DNA of 64,000 nucleotides from Paracamarosporium sp. OC-R06-R3 (lineage: Eukaryota > Ascomycota > Dothideomycetes > Pleosporales > Didymosphaeriaceae): assembly GCA_019828545.1 (NCBI GenBank), contig JACVRA010000063.1, forward strand, positions 248,001-312,000. The letters are read 5' to 3'. The position numbers were made by a program, and so were the translations under genes. Numbering within the stretch: position 1 is the stretch's first letter; each line of letters begins with the position of its first letter. Under the pieces are notes generated by a model. That model was not told the origin of the DNA. It saw nothing but the letters and a program-made list of their open reading frames with translations, and did no database searches. Shown one piece after another: positions 45,701 to 55,287 of this stretch.

Positions 45701-46948
45701 ATCGTTTCATGTTTTCCTAATCGGATTGGGAGTGGCCAGCTTTCGCATCGCACTCTCGACGATCTCAGACTACGTGTTCTGGATCCGAACAGCCGCAAGC
45801 GGGATCCTATACGCCAGCCCGAAGATCTCTTATCACGAATTCTGGAAACCTGCTGCAGTACTTTCGATAGGATGCAAGACGTAGAGATGCTTCGCTTCTT
45901 TCAAATGTTCGAGGATTCGATTGGCATGATCGATGATAAAGAGAGCAGACTATTTCGTGACTTTCAACGAGGCTCCAACAAACTACTTGAGCTTGATAAC
46001 AGTAACAAGTATTACGACGAGAAGAAGAATGCCCTCCTGACAGACCTTCTTGACATCAGAGAAGAGATCTCTTTGTTGGTCGAAGTCAAAGACATCCGAG
46101 ACGAGATTAACATCGTTCTTACTGTGTTGAGCATACAACGAACACTCATCGACCAGATGAGTCAGGCAACGGAAGAAGAGGACGCCTTGTTACGCACTCC
46201 AGTCGTCAAGAACATAATCTTGGCAGATATCAATGATTTCACTAAACTCGACAGCCAAGCCAGGACAATCCAGGAAAAGCTAAACACGTTGATGGACCTC
46301 AAGCAAAAAGCTGCGAACGCCTGGGAGGCTAAGGAAGCTCGCGAAACCGCCGTAGCGACCGGCAAGCAAGGGAATACGGTATTAGTTTTTACTGTCGTAA
46401 CTATCATATTCCTCCCATTGTCGTTCATGTCGTCCTTCTTTGCCATTGGCATCGCCGCATTCCCACACAATGCTGAAAGTGGAGAGGTTGACTGGCCCCT
46501 GGGAACCGTTATGGGTCTCCTGTTCGGCGTCTCGCTCTGCGTATCGATTCCTCTAATCATCTTCGCTCTGAACATGGATTACTTCACTTCCGTATACAAG
46601 GAGCTACGGAACAACTATCTCGCCGGCATGGCTATTAGAGTGATACCTTTACTTCCACCACTCGGCTCGAATAAAAATTACACTGCATATCGCAGGCGCT
46701 GGACGGGATTACTCCAGCAGCGCCGCGAGGATTACATGAAGAACGACGACGTAGCAGTAACGAGTCCATGGATGGACCATGGCCAATCTGCTGATGTGAA
46801 GCCAGGTCCAAGCTTTCCGTCGACTGTTTCATCATATACATATGTAGAGGAAGATGAAGCAGCTTCTTTTCCGCACACCCGGAGAAGGCATCGACGCTTC
46901 CGCTCGCAACAAAAAGCTGTTGACGATGAAAGCTTGATCGGTATCTGA
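42703..46948 (+). CDS. Hydrolase-like / ankyrin / CorA-like membrane fusion protein
   Basis: 1397 residues from a 13-nt first coding exon (42703-42715, MSQE plus one base) and a 4181-nt second exon (42768-46948). N-terminal disordered Ser/Pro/Asp region to about residue 165; then an alpha/beta-hydrolase-like domain with elbow GHTLGG at 344-349 (Thr in place of the usual Ser); three or four ankyrin repeats around 521-630 (TALQIAVRLNHEEVVIKLL, TPLHYAVRTGNETIVRALI); an acidic linker near 855-885; and a C-terminal CorA-like helical domain. The two TM helices are at about 1209-1232 and 1250-1275. The usual GMN filter at the end of TM1 is replaced by AIG (SFFAIGIAAFP), so ion transport is doubtful. 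The layout resembles fungal immune-type receptors lacking an NTPase; function is inference. Confidence 0.8.
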
Positions 46949-47370
46949 TAAACTATGAAGATACATTTAAAAAATTATCACAGTTAATATCATTTACATT
47001 CCGCGGCTAAGTGAAAGTACGGCTGGGTGCTTGATCTTTCAGGGATGCATAGCGCACTGTTCCTTTCAAGGTCATAGGTTTTTCTTCCGGGTCCGCAGGT
47101 TGGACATTGAAAATATATGTGTACGCATTCGAGCATATTCCACTACACAACGTATCATTAGGTAATTTACCTACCATCTCACCCAATTTGTCGTTGTTGC
47201 ATAGTCAATGAAACAATGTAGAACCTCATTCAAATAAACAACTGTACATTATTACTGCACGACTTATCTCGGGAATTATCTTATATATATCCAGCACCAT
47301 CCTTTCTAAAATACCAAGCCAAGTGGTTGTCTTTTATAGAACGAGCAAACAACCTGAAGATCCCGACACT
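46949..47370. other. Intergenic, no gene supported
   Basis: 3' flank of the fusion gene and upstream region of the next gene; nothing recognised. Confidence 0.5.
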
Positions 47371-48039
47371 ATGTCTACATTCGATAATGATCTTGTAGTA
47401 GCCTATATAGACGGACATCCGATCTCCCCAGCCATAGCCTACGACGTACTCAAGTCCTGCCACGAAGCCATTAAGGTCATGTCCAGCATCAGCGCCCTTA
47501 TCGTTGCGTACCTGGATGCTCCGTGGTACTACTTCGTGGGTGCTCGCTCTCGTGAACACATCATGGTGACAAACTATGAGCTCTTTCGCAGGCTGGACCG
47601 GCTAAACACTAAGGTCCGCCATCTATATGAGGACCGCTCCTGGGTAGAGATAGTACGGGTATCTAAGACTGGTAAGCTCCCCACCAAGAGCATGCTTCCT
47701 CCCCGAATGCAGCCATACGGGCCATTTGATTTGCCTCTATGGGCTGACGAGATCCAGAAGTCGGCCACCAAGACGCGGCAGTATGCGTCTTGGTTGCGAA
47801 GCAGGAGCCAAACGGCTACAGCGACGCAATACGAGAAAGTGTACAATGATATGCTGGATACCTACGAGCTACACCGTCTCAATCTACAAGCTGTCGTAGG
47901 CACTATGGGAGGGCTCCTTGCTGCGCTCAAGGTCGGCGATAAGAAAGTCTGGAAATCGAACTCTCGCTTGAATAGGATGGCCCTATGTCGATGGTTACCA
48001 GATAGTTCGTGTCCGGTGAAGCCATTGAAACGGGTGTAA
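47371..48039 (+). CDS. Hypothetical protein, 222 residues
   Basis: Intronless frame from ATG 47371 (an upstream in-frame start at 47323 lacks support). No signal peptide or clear TM helix. Composition is that of a soluble, mostly helical protein (HPISPAIAYDVLKSCHEA, YEKVYNDMLDTYELHR), basic at the C-terminus. I recognise no family. It lies 0.4 kb downstream of and in the same direction as the ankyrin/CorA fusion, so functional linkage is possible but unsupported. Confidence 0.55.
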   Translation: MSTFDNDLVVAYIDGHPISPAIAYDVLKSCHEAIKVMSSISALIVAYLDAPWYYFVGARSREHIMVTNYELFRRLDRLNTKVRHLYEDRSWVEIVRVSKTGKLPTKSMLPPRMQPYGPFDLPLWADEIQKSATKTRQYASWLRSRSQTATATQYEKVYNDMLDTYELHRLNLQAVVGTMGGLLAALKVGDKKVWKSNSRLNRMALCRWLPDSSCPVKPLKRV

Positions 48040-48332
48040 GTGCGGAGATACATAGGCTTGGTTTTGCTCGTGTATATAAGTTAGAGGTCTGAGTTAATGA
48101 TAGGATCTTCCATAAGTCACTTATGTTTTACATGAACGGTATGGCTTTGTGAAGGCTTCCAACCAAGTCCTGGTAAATTCTAAGACTGGCAGCCAAGTTG
48201 CACTGATTTCCATTACTATACAATTATGCTCCTGATCCTGCCTTGTTTTGGGGTATCACTCCCTCAGCTAGCTCCCTCTATCCCACCAGTATTGTACAAT
48301 TCAGCTACATCTATCTTACATCTTTACATAAC

Positions 48333-49955
48333 TCACAAATCCACGCCCAACCTAGCCAAGCACTCTTCTCTACCTAAGATGATCATAACATCATAGATAC
48401 GCATACCCTCCTCCCTGTCCGTAAGCGCTTTCCTCAGGTAATGATAAACTTCCTTTGAGCCAGCCTTGCCCTCAGGCCTGGCATCGATGATTTCTTTAAT
48501 CTTAGCATTCAAATTATCCCTATCCCAGTCTTTCACATCTCTTAAAGCCTTTGCGTCCTGTGGGATGCCGTCGGCTGATGTTACCGATCTGGGATGTCGC
48601 AACAGCTGGAACATGAAGGAGTTACGGTACACAAATTCATTTGCATTGGTGTAGTTCTCCGGATCGGCTTGTATAACGCGTTTGACGTAATCGTCTGGAA
48701 GGAAAGACTTTCCTTTGAGGCTGCGCAAATCTTCGTACTTGTAGGTCGAGTCGGGCGCCGTAAGGAGGCGAACTACATTCTGTACCATCTCATCGAGTTT
48801 CTCGCCACCGTTCTTAGCCCGCAGCGCTGCGTGTTTGCGCTGCAAGAACTGCAGTTTGCCAAACGTAACGGTCGTATTGCCTTTAGTAAACTTGAGTGAG
48901 AAGTTCTTGACAAGGTCCTTCAGATCCATCACGTCGGATTTCTCTTGGTGCGACCAGCCGAGCAACGCAGCAAAATTCGTCAACGTCTCCGGGAAGATTT
49001 CCATCTCCTGAAACGCAGTGATGTCAGTATCGAAGTTACGCTTCGATAGCTTGTTGCCCTGTTCATCTACGAGAAGACCAACGTGCGCAAACTCCGGCGG
49101 TGCCCAACCAAATGCATTGTACATGGCAATGTGCTTGGGCGTGGACGGCATCCATTCCGACCCTCGTATTACGTGCGTAATTTTCATGTGGTGATCGTCT
49201 ACGACATTAGCCAGATGGTAGGTCGGAAGTCCATCGGATTTCAAGAGGATGGGGTCCTCATATGCGGTCTCGACGACGTGGCCGCGACGTTTGAGTGGCT
49301 TGAACGTGCCGTATACGAGGTCTTTGTAGGTGGGATATTGGTCTGGGACGCGGAGTCGTATTACGTGCGATTCACCTTTAGCCGCGCGATCCTCTGCTTC
49401 CTCCTTTGGTATATCAGCACAAGCACGATCGTAATCCGTCGCCATGCCCATCTTATGTCGTTGCTGCGCGAGAGTGTTCAATCGCTCCGTCGAGCAGAAG
49501 CAACGGTATGCGTGTCCGTTCCCCAACAGCTTGTGGGCATGCTGTTGATACAATTCGCTTCGCTCTGACTGTCTGTATGGCCCGTACGGACCGCCAACTT
49601 CTGGCCCTTCATCCCACTGCAGGCCTGCCCATCTTAGGTCCCGGTAGAGGCGCGATTCCGCGTCCGCTACAGTACGCTTCTGATCCGTGTCTTCGATCCG
49701 GAGGAGAAATTGGCCCCCTGTTGCTTTTGCAAGAAGATAGTTGAAGAGGGCTGTTCGGAGAGACCCCAGATGAAGATATCCGGTCGGAGAAGGAGCGAAT
49801 CGCGTACGAGCCGGTGAGGAGGGAAGGGCAAACGGCTTAGCCGCTAAGCCGGATTTCGTCGATTTTGCTCGCGTTGAGGGCCGCGAAAGGCGAGCCAGAC
49901 ATGACTTGCAGGTATAGAAAGGTAATTGAGGCCTCGACAGCAGGGAAAAGGACAT
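48333..49955 (-). CDS. MSE1: Mitochondrial glutamyl-tRNA synthetase
   Basis: Class I aminoacyl-tRNA synthetase charging mitochondrial tRNA-Glu. Intronless, 540 residues from ATG 49955. A basic, Ser/Arg-rich N-terminus (CLARLSRPSTRAKSTKSG) fits a mitochondrial presequence. HIGH-type motif SPTGYLHLGSLRTALF at residues 56-71 and KLSKR motif GNKLSKRNFDTD; LLRIEDTDQKRT is also diagnostic of GluRS. The frame stays open upstream to another ATG at 50081, which would add 42 residues of less targeting-like sequence and run towards the DnaJ leader exon. I prefer 49955. It is divergent from the DnaJ gene, with about 270 bp from ATG to the DnaJ leader exon end. Confidence 0.92.
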   Translation of the reverse strand: MSFSLLSRPQLPFYTCKSCLARLSRPSTRAKSTKSGLAAKPFALPSSPARTRFAPSPTGYLHLGSLRTALFNYLLAKATGGQFLLRIEDTDQKRTVADAESRLYRDLRWAGLQWDEGPEVGGPYGPYRQSERSELYQQHAHKLLGNGHAYRCFCSTERLNTLAQQRHKMGMATDYDRACADIPKEEAEDRAAKGESHVIRLRVPDQYPTYKDLVYGTFKPLKRRGHVVETAYEDPILLKSDGLPTYHLANVVDDHHMKITHVIRGSEWMPSTPKHIAMYNAFGWAPPEFAHVGLLVDEQGNKLSKRNFDTDITAFQEMEIFPETLTNFAALLGWSHQEKSDVMDLKDLVKNFSLKFTKGNTTVTFGKLQFLQRKHAALRAKNGGEKLDEMVQNVVRLLTAPDSTYKYEDLRSLKGKSFLPDDYVKRVIQADPENYTNANEFVYRNSFMFQLLRHPRSVTSADGIPQDAKALRDVKDWDRDNLNAKIKEIIDARPEGKAGSKEVYHYLRKALTDREEGMRIYDVMIILGREECLARLGVDL

Positions 49956-50227
49956 GGTGTGCGGGCGAATGAGACAAGCTCCAATGTCGCGTTGCATCGG
50001 AAATCCATGGCAGAAAACTTTCACCGCCTTCGGATAATCGTCGAGCCGACAACAGTTCCGAATTAGTGGGCTGCGATGCATGCCGTTGCCTCTCTGTGTC
50101 TAAGAAATTTTGTGTTTGGGAGCGCTTGTAGATACCCTTGCTTTTCTTTTTGTAGATATCGCTCCGCGTCTACTGGTATCTTTCTTGGCACGGCACATAG
50201 TCCATTCTACCTTCAGGCAGAGACAAT

Positions 50228-51756
50228 AGTAAGACATTCGTACGCGATCGGAAGCTCCGCTAACTTGTGTACAGTGGCTGACGTAGAAGAAATCGACCTC
50301 TACGGTAGGATTGCGTTAAGTGTTCCTTGATTGTTACTAATAGAAACAGAGGTGCTCTCGATATCAAAAGGAGCGACCAAGGCGGAAATCAAGAAGGCCT
50401 ACCACAAGGTTTGTACACTTTTTCTTGTACCCTGCTCCATTTTATGATCATCAAGTCGTTACGAAACACCATATTAACTCTCACAACAGGCCGCACTATC
50501 GCACCACCCCGATAAAGTCGCAGAATCTGAGCGTACCGAAGCCGAAGTCCGTTTCAAAGCTGCCAGCCAAGCCTACGAGATCCTCTACGATGACGAAAAG
50601 CGACACCTCTACGACACGCATGGAATGGCTGCCTTCGACCCTTCGCGAGGCGGTGGTATGGGCGATGGGCCCGATATCAACGACATCTTTGCGCAAATGT
50701 TCGGCGGTATGGGCTTCGGGGACGGGATGCCAGGCATGGGAGGTATGCCTGGTATGGGCGGTATGGGTGGCATGCCCGGTGGCAGGAGACAACCGCGCAA
50801 AGGGCAGAATGTAGAGCGGGAATACGAGGTCTCGCTGGAGGAGCTGTACAAGGGCAAGACCACCAGGTTTACCAACTCCAAGCAGGTGGTGTGCGAAAAG
50901 TGTAAAGGAAGCGGTGGCAAGGAGGGCGCAAAGGCGCATCAGTGTAGCCAGTGCAATGGGCAAGGTTCGCAAACACCATGCACTTCGACCATTGCATTTA
51001 CTAACTGTCGTAGGTCAGAAGGCCGTCCTACGCCAAGTAGGCCCTGGGCTCGTAACACAAGAAACGGTTCCCTGCGGGACCTGCTCTGGCACGGGAGAAA
51101 TTATACCCGAAAAGAATCGCTGCAAAAGGTGCAAAGGAAAGAAGGTCGTGGACGGTAAGAATGTCGTCGAACTCTACATTCCACGTGGCGCGAGACAAGG
51201 CGATCGGATAGTGATCGCGAACGAAGCAGACCAGAAACCAGACCAGGAACCTGGCGACGTGGTCTTTGTAATCGAGGAGACCCCGCATGATGTCTTTGAG
51301 CGAGCAGGCGCAGACTTGAAGGCCGATCTGCAGATCACCCTTGCAGAAGCACTGACCGGCTTCAACCGCGTTGTCCTCACACATTTGGATGGTCGTGGTA
51401 TCCAGTTGAATGTAAAGCAACCCCATGGAAAGGTCCTGCGGCCGGGTCAGATTCTCAAAGTTCCGGGTGAGGGTATGCCAATGAAGCGTAGCGACGCTAA
51501 GGGCGACCTGTACCTCGTAGTCGAAATCGAGTTCCCTGAAGACGGCTGGCTCAAGGATGACGCTGCCATCAAGAAGGTCCGCGATGTGCTACCGAAGTCG
51601 GATGCAGAGGAAGAAAAGCCAGAAGATACCGATGAGGTTGAGTTCGAATGGGACGCGGACGCGGAAGAGTTTGGCGCAGGTAGCGGCGATCCACGTGCAG
51701 GTGGTGAGTGGGAAGATGACGAGGATGAAGGTGGACCGCAATGCGCGACACAGTAG
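50228..51756 (+). CDS. Type I (class A) DnaJ co-chaperone, Ydj1/Mas5-like, farnesylated
   Basis: Hsp70 co-chaperone with J domain (HPD at residues 36-38), a G/M-rich linker (GMPGMGGMPGMGG, 109-127), zinc-finger region and C-terminal peptide-binding domains. It ends CATQ, a CaaX box as in Ydj1 (CASQ), predicting farnesylation and ER or cytosolic membrane association. Coding segments: 50228 (A only), 50275-50304, 50350-50408, 50490-50964, 51014-51756; 435 residues. The initiator ATG is formed by joining A at 50228 to TG at 50275 across a 46-nt intron (GTAAGA, CTAAC, TACAG). Without that splice the frame has only GTG there. Zinc boxes are CEKCKGSG, CSQCNGQG, CGTCSGTG and CKRCKGKK; the last intron interrupts box 2. 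Confidence 0.92.
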
Positions 51757-52277
51757 GCAACATTTAAAATTTTGCCAAAGGGCAACTGCATTTAATGGCG
51801 TTGATGGGCTTCCCAGACGATGGATCTTAGATCTATTGGGATACGACTTCTGTATTAGATCACGCGTAGATATCTCAACGTCTCATGTGGGCGTGTGTAA
51901 CGGAAATTCTTGGCACTGCAAGATTGTTCAGACGAATTTCAAGCTGATCAGATTGCTCCACTTGTGCTTCGGTATGCCACTTCTTTAATATCATGGATCA
52001 GAGGCTAATAACACAGGATGACCGTACTGTCGTTCATTGCTCATCAATGCCAATTTTCCCTGATTTTTAGCGGTGCTTGAGTAATGGTATATGCAACCCG
52101 CCTGCAAAGAGGTTGGTAAAGTGGCCTTAGCCTCCACACTACTATCCTCGCCTTCCCAGTATTCCGTTACACCTCGCTATGCTCGGGTATCTTATAGTGG
52201 TCTGCTGGCGTATTCGATCGCCATCGTCTCTCCTGGAGATCCGAGAATTGTGCTCTTAGAGAAGGGGTGCAGTGAGC
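51757..52277. other. Intergenic, no gene supported
   Basis: 3' flanks of the convergent DnaJ and LSM3 genes. Nothing recognised. Confidence 0.5.
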
Positions 52278-52716
52278 TCACTGCGTAACACCCTCTTGCG
52301 GCGCGATCAGCACTACCGAGTCGCCTGTACACTTGTAAGTCCATCTCTTTCAAAGGTCCAATCTAATGCATACCTCGCACGAACAGCATTTCTGACTGCT
52401 TTTTTACTGTCTGTCTGCCATCAGCTCAAGCTCAAATTTCTACGACACACCACTGACTCTCAAACGCGGCGGTTGGTCCTCGTCCTCTTCCTCAGCCACG
52501 TATATCGTTTCTTCAACATCTCCAAGGACAAGATTGCAATGGCTGTCGTATGCCTGATTTCTGTCAGATGACCATTTTCCGAGACTGCAAGCTCCGGCGT
52601 ACGTGTAGGCGGCCCTTCAATTCGCGGTCGCCGCGCAATTTCACAATGACGATCTCGTCGATGCAAAGGCGTACGAGGTCGAGCGGCTCGTTGCTGGCCT
52701 CCTCTCGTTCGTCCAT
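52278..52716 (-). CDS. LSM3: U6 snRNA-associated Sm-like protein LSm3
   Basis: Subunit of the LSm1-7 (mRNA decay) and LSm2-8 (U6 snRNP) rings. Four exons, 52716-52603, 52553-52458, 52410-52374 and 52324-52278, give 97 residues, the usual size. Sm1 motif: [20 protein letters not shown] and [20 protein letters not shown] (the second spans the first junction). Acidic loop [14 protein letters not shown]. Sm2 motif [13 protein letters not shown] spans the last junction. Exon 3 is only 37 nt. All joins keep phase. It is divergent from the Ybp1-like gene, with 262 bp between ATGs. Three introns in a 97-codon gene is dense but normal for ascomycete LSM genes. Confidence 0.93.
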
Positions 52717-52978
52717 GGTGGGCGGTTGTAGCGGTCTGCGACAGGGTTTCGAAGTCGAATGTTGTCCCGCTTCGCGCTCACGGTCGAGCTTGGTGCTGCG
52801 ATCGCCCAGTGGCTTGGCAAACGCGGGACGGCGTCTAGCCACATTTAGTCACTAGCGGTACGTCATTGCCTAGATCTTCATGTTACCACGTCCCAAACAA
52901 GTTCAACAGTGTACCCTGAGCTCTCCTGAAACGTCTCCTCTTAATCCACTATATCCGCGAGTCAGAACACTCACTACC

Positions 52979-55003
52979 ATGGCTGCGGAAACAAAGCAAG
53001 GCAACCCCCTGCTGGAAGCCCTTCCTCCGGCGACTGACTACCTCACGTATCTCACCCTCATTGAGCAGGTTCTTACAGAGGACAACTTGCCTACCTTGCA
53101 CCAAGTTCTGCAGGACACCGAGCTCACTGTCAACATTGGGTGGGATTTGGTTCACATCCTGCTTCCACTACTTCCGTCATCGGAAGAATGCCTGCAGGAT
53201 GTTGCTGCGAAAGGCAACCCGCGGGAGGTCATCTTGAAGGTTACAGAAGCCTTGAGGTTGCTGAAATTTGAAGAGAGGGAACCTGACTCGGATGAAGACG
53301 AGAACGATCAGCCAAGAACAGGATCATCGAGTAAAGCAGCAGTGATAGCAGTAGGAGAGTCGAGCATGTCGCCTGCGCTTCCAGATACCGTTCTGCCACC
53401 GTTACCAGTCCTGAAATTTGAAGTTTTGCTCGACCTACTAGCTACGCTGCACGGTCGCGTCAAAGCGAAGTATCCAAGTCGCTTTCTAGCAACTAGTCTT
53501 CAGGCCGTTCTCACTGCCTATAACCGTGCAATATCACACCGGGATGAGCTCACACTCTCTGCTATCAAGCTCGTCAAGACGCTCTCTGGGACGAAGCGAC
53601 CCCACCTGCCTCCGCGAACGCCTAGTGGCAATCTACTTCGCACCATCTCAAATCGAATGGAGCCCGACCCAGAAGCGCAAAAAGAGCCGCCTACCGCAGA
53701 TGAACGGACCCTCACCAATCGCCTACTACAGTCGTTCCTTACGCATGTCATGGAAGACTACATTCTTACGCTCGGCTCAGAGGACGATGTCCCAGGCTTT
53801 GCTTGGTCCAGTAGGCTCATGGAAAACTATGAACCCAGTCGGATAGTGCCCGGCAAGACCAAGTACGCCGACCGCTTTGCCAATGAAGACGCCCTAAAGT
53901 CACGGTCCGCCATCGTGGGACAGCTCGTCGCTTTGGCACAAGATTTGGGTCTCAAAACAGAAGAGTTGGTTTCAACAATCATGGACCCAGAATCAGAGAA
54001 ACAAGGCATACCAGGCGAAGAAGATGAGCCGCCAAATTCCGCCGAGGACATCCCATTGTCGAAGACCGGTGCCTTGCTACTATATACAGCGAGAACTGTA
54101 AAGCAAGAACTGTACGCGAATGTCAGTAGCGATGATGCGCCCTTTATCCACACCTTTCCAGACCACGCCACCATTCTACAAAATTATGTGGGCGTCTTCG
54201 GTCAGCAAACCGTTGGCCTGGAACCCGAAGCCCTCCTCGATGCTCTGCTCGCTCTCGGTCTGATAGCTATAGAGAAGAATTCTGTTGGTGAACCTGCTGA
54301 CGACGAGGCGTTTGCAAAATACCTCCAAACGACTTCACTGATATCAGCAAACACGCCGTCGCCGAGTCTAAGATATCATGCGCATTACATCACGTCCACA
54401 ATTCTACGCTCTCACCCATCCAGTATTGTAAGGCTGACATTTATACGTGACACGCTGGAACACTGCCCATATGAGAACCTGAAGGCGAGCGCAGTGACGT
54501 GGTTGAAGGGCGAGACGCTCGAGGCGAATCCGAACATCCCCTCAGCCTCATCGAAACATGTACACGAGCACGAAGATTCACATGATTCTGAGGATGCTTC
54601 TGTCTTCGCTACGCCCGTCGCACTGCATACTACAGCACCATACCTCTTCCCAGACCTGACGTCGACTTACGCCTCTACTATCGAAATATCAGATTCTTTC
54701 ATGCAGTTCAGGCAGGAGTTGGGATTCTATCTTGCGGCGTTGAACTTCTATTATCTTCTCTTATCGGCGAAACCTCTACACGACGCGCTCGACATTCAGG
54801 CTTTGCATAAGGAAAGTAGATTAGAGGAGCACTATCTTTCGCCGCTAAAGGAGGCTGTAAATCGGTTCAAAGAGGGTTTAGCTCAAGGTGGAGAGCTGGT
54901 GGGCGACGAGAGTGAAGACTGGGTTGGGCAGGCAAGAGGAGAAGTCGAGCTTTTGGGCCATGTAATCGGACGTGTCGAGACAGCGGGATCAGAGTTGGTT
55001 TAA
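52979..55003 (+). CDS. YAP1-binding protein (Ybp1/Ybp2) family
   Basis: Intronless, 674 residues from ATG 52979; an in-frame ATG at 52880 would add 33 residues of poor quality. The protein is an all-helical leucine-rich solenoid: YLTYLTLIEQVLTEDNLPTL, WDLVHILLPLLPSSEECLQD, YPSRFLATSLQAVLTAYNRA and LRYHAHYITSTILRSHPSSI. An acidic disordered insert (EREPDSDEDENDQ) and a His/Asp-rich loop (HVHEHEDSHDSEDAS) interrupt it. In yeast Ybp1 assists peroxide-dependent oxidation of the Yap1 transcription factor and Ybp2 acts at kinetochores. Which role applies here is unknown. Mostly cytosolic, since no targeting signal is visible. Confidence 0.82.
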   Translation: MAAETKQGNPLLEALPPATDYLTYLTLIEQVLTEDNLPTLHQVLQDTELTVNIGWDLVHILLPLLPSSEECLQDVAAKGNPREVILKVTEALRLLKFEEREPDSDEDENDQPRTGSSSKAAVIAVGESSMSPALPDTVLPPLPVLKFEVLLDLLATLHGRVKAKYPSRFLATSLQAVLTAYNRAISHRDELTLSAIKLVKTLSGTKRPHLPPRTPSGNLLRTISNRMEPDPEAQKEPPTADERTLTNRLLQSFLTHVMEDYILTLGSEDDVPGFAWSSRLMENYEPSRIVPGKTKYADRFANEDALKSRSAIVGQLVALAQDLGLKTEELVSTIMDPESEKQGIPGEEDEPPNSAEDIPLSKTGALLLYTARTVKQELYANVSSDDAPFIHTFPDHATILQNYVGVFGQQTVGLEPEALLDALLALGLIAIEKNSVGEPADDEAFAKYLQTTSLISANTPSPSLRYHAHYITSTILRSHPSSIVRLTFIRDTLEHCPYENLKASAVTWLKGETLEANPNIPSASSKHVHEHEDSHDSEDASVFATPVALHTTAPYLFPDLTSTYASTIEISDSFMQFRQELGFYLAALNFYYLLLSAKPLHDALDIQALHKESRLEEHYLSPLKEAVNRFKEGLAQGGELVGDESEDWVGQARGEVELLGHVIGRVETAGSELV

Positions 55004-55287
55004 ACGAGTTATGCCCCGTCAGGACAGGTCTCGGCCTGTTCAATAGAATTAATGCGGCTCGGACTTACCTTAATGGATCGTCAGGTGCTGGACTGGTGGT
55101 GTACGGTTTGAATGGTAGAGAAGCTTGTAAACAGACAAAAAGAGGCTCCATATAGGAGCTGAAATCATGAGCAGTGTTTTGTAACGATCGGGATGAATGC
55201 GGACGTTTGATATAGTTTGATATGTCATATTCATAGTAAATTTCAAGTTAAGCCATGCATTTTAAATACAAGAAATAACGGTGGTAT

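Noticed and set aside
49956..50081. Longer start for the mitochondrial GluRS
   Set aside because: The extra 42 residues are less like a presequence than those following ATG 49955; it cannot be fully excluded.
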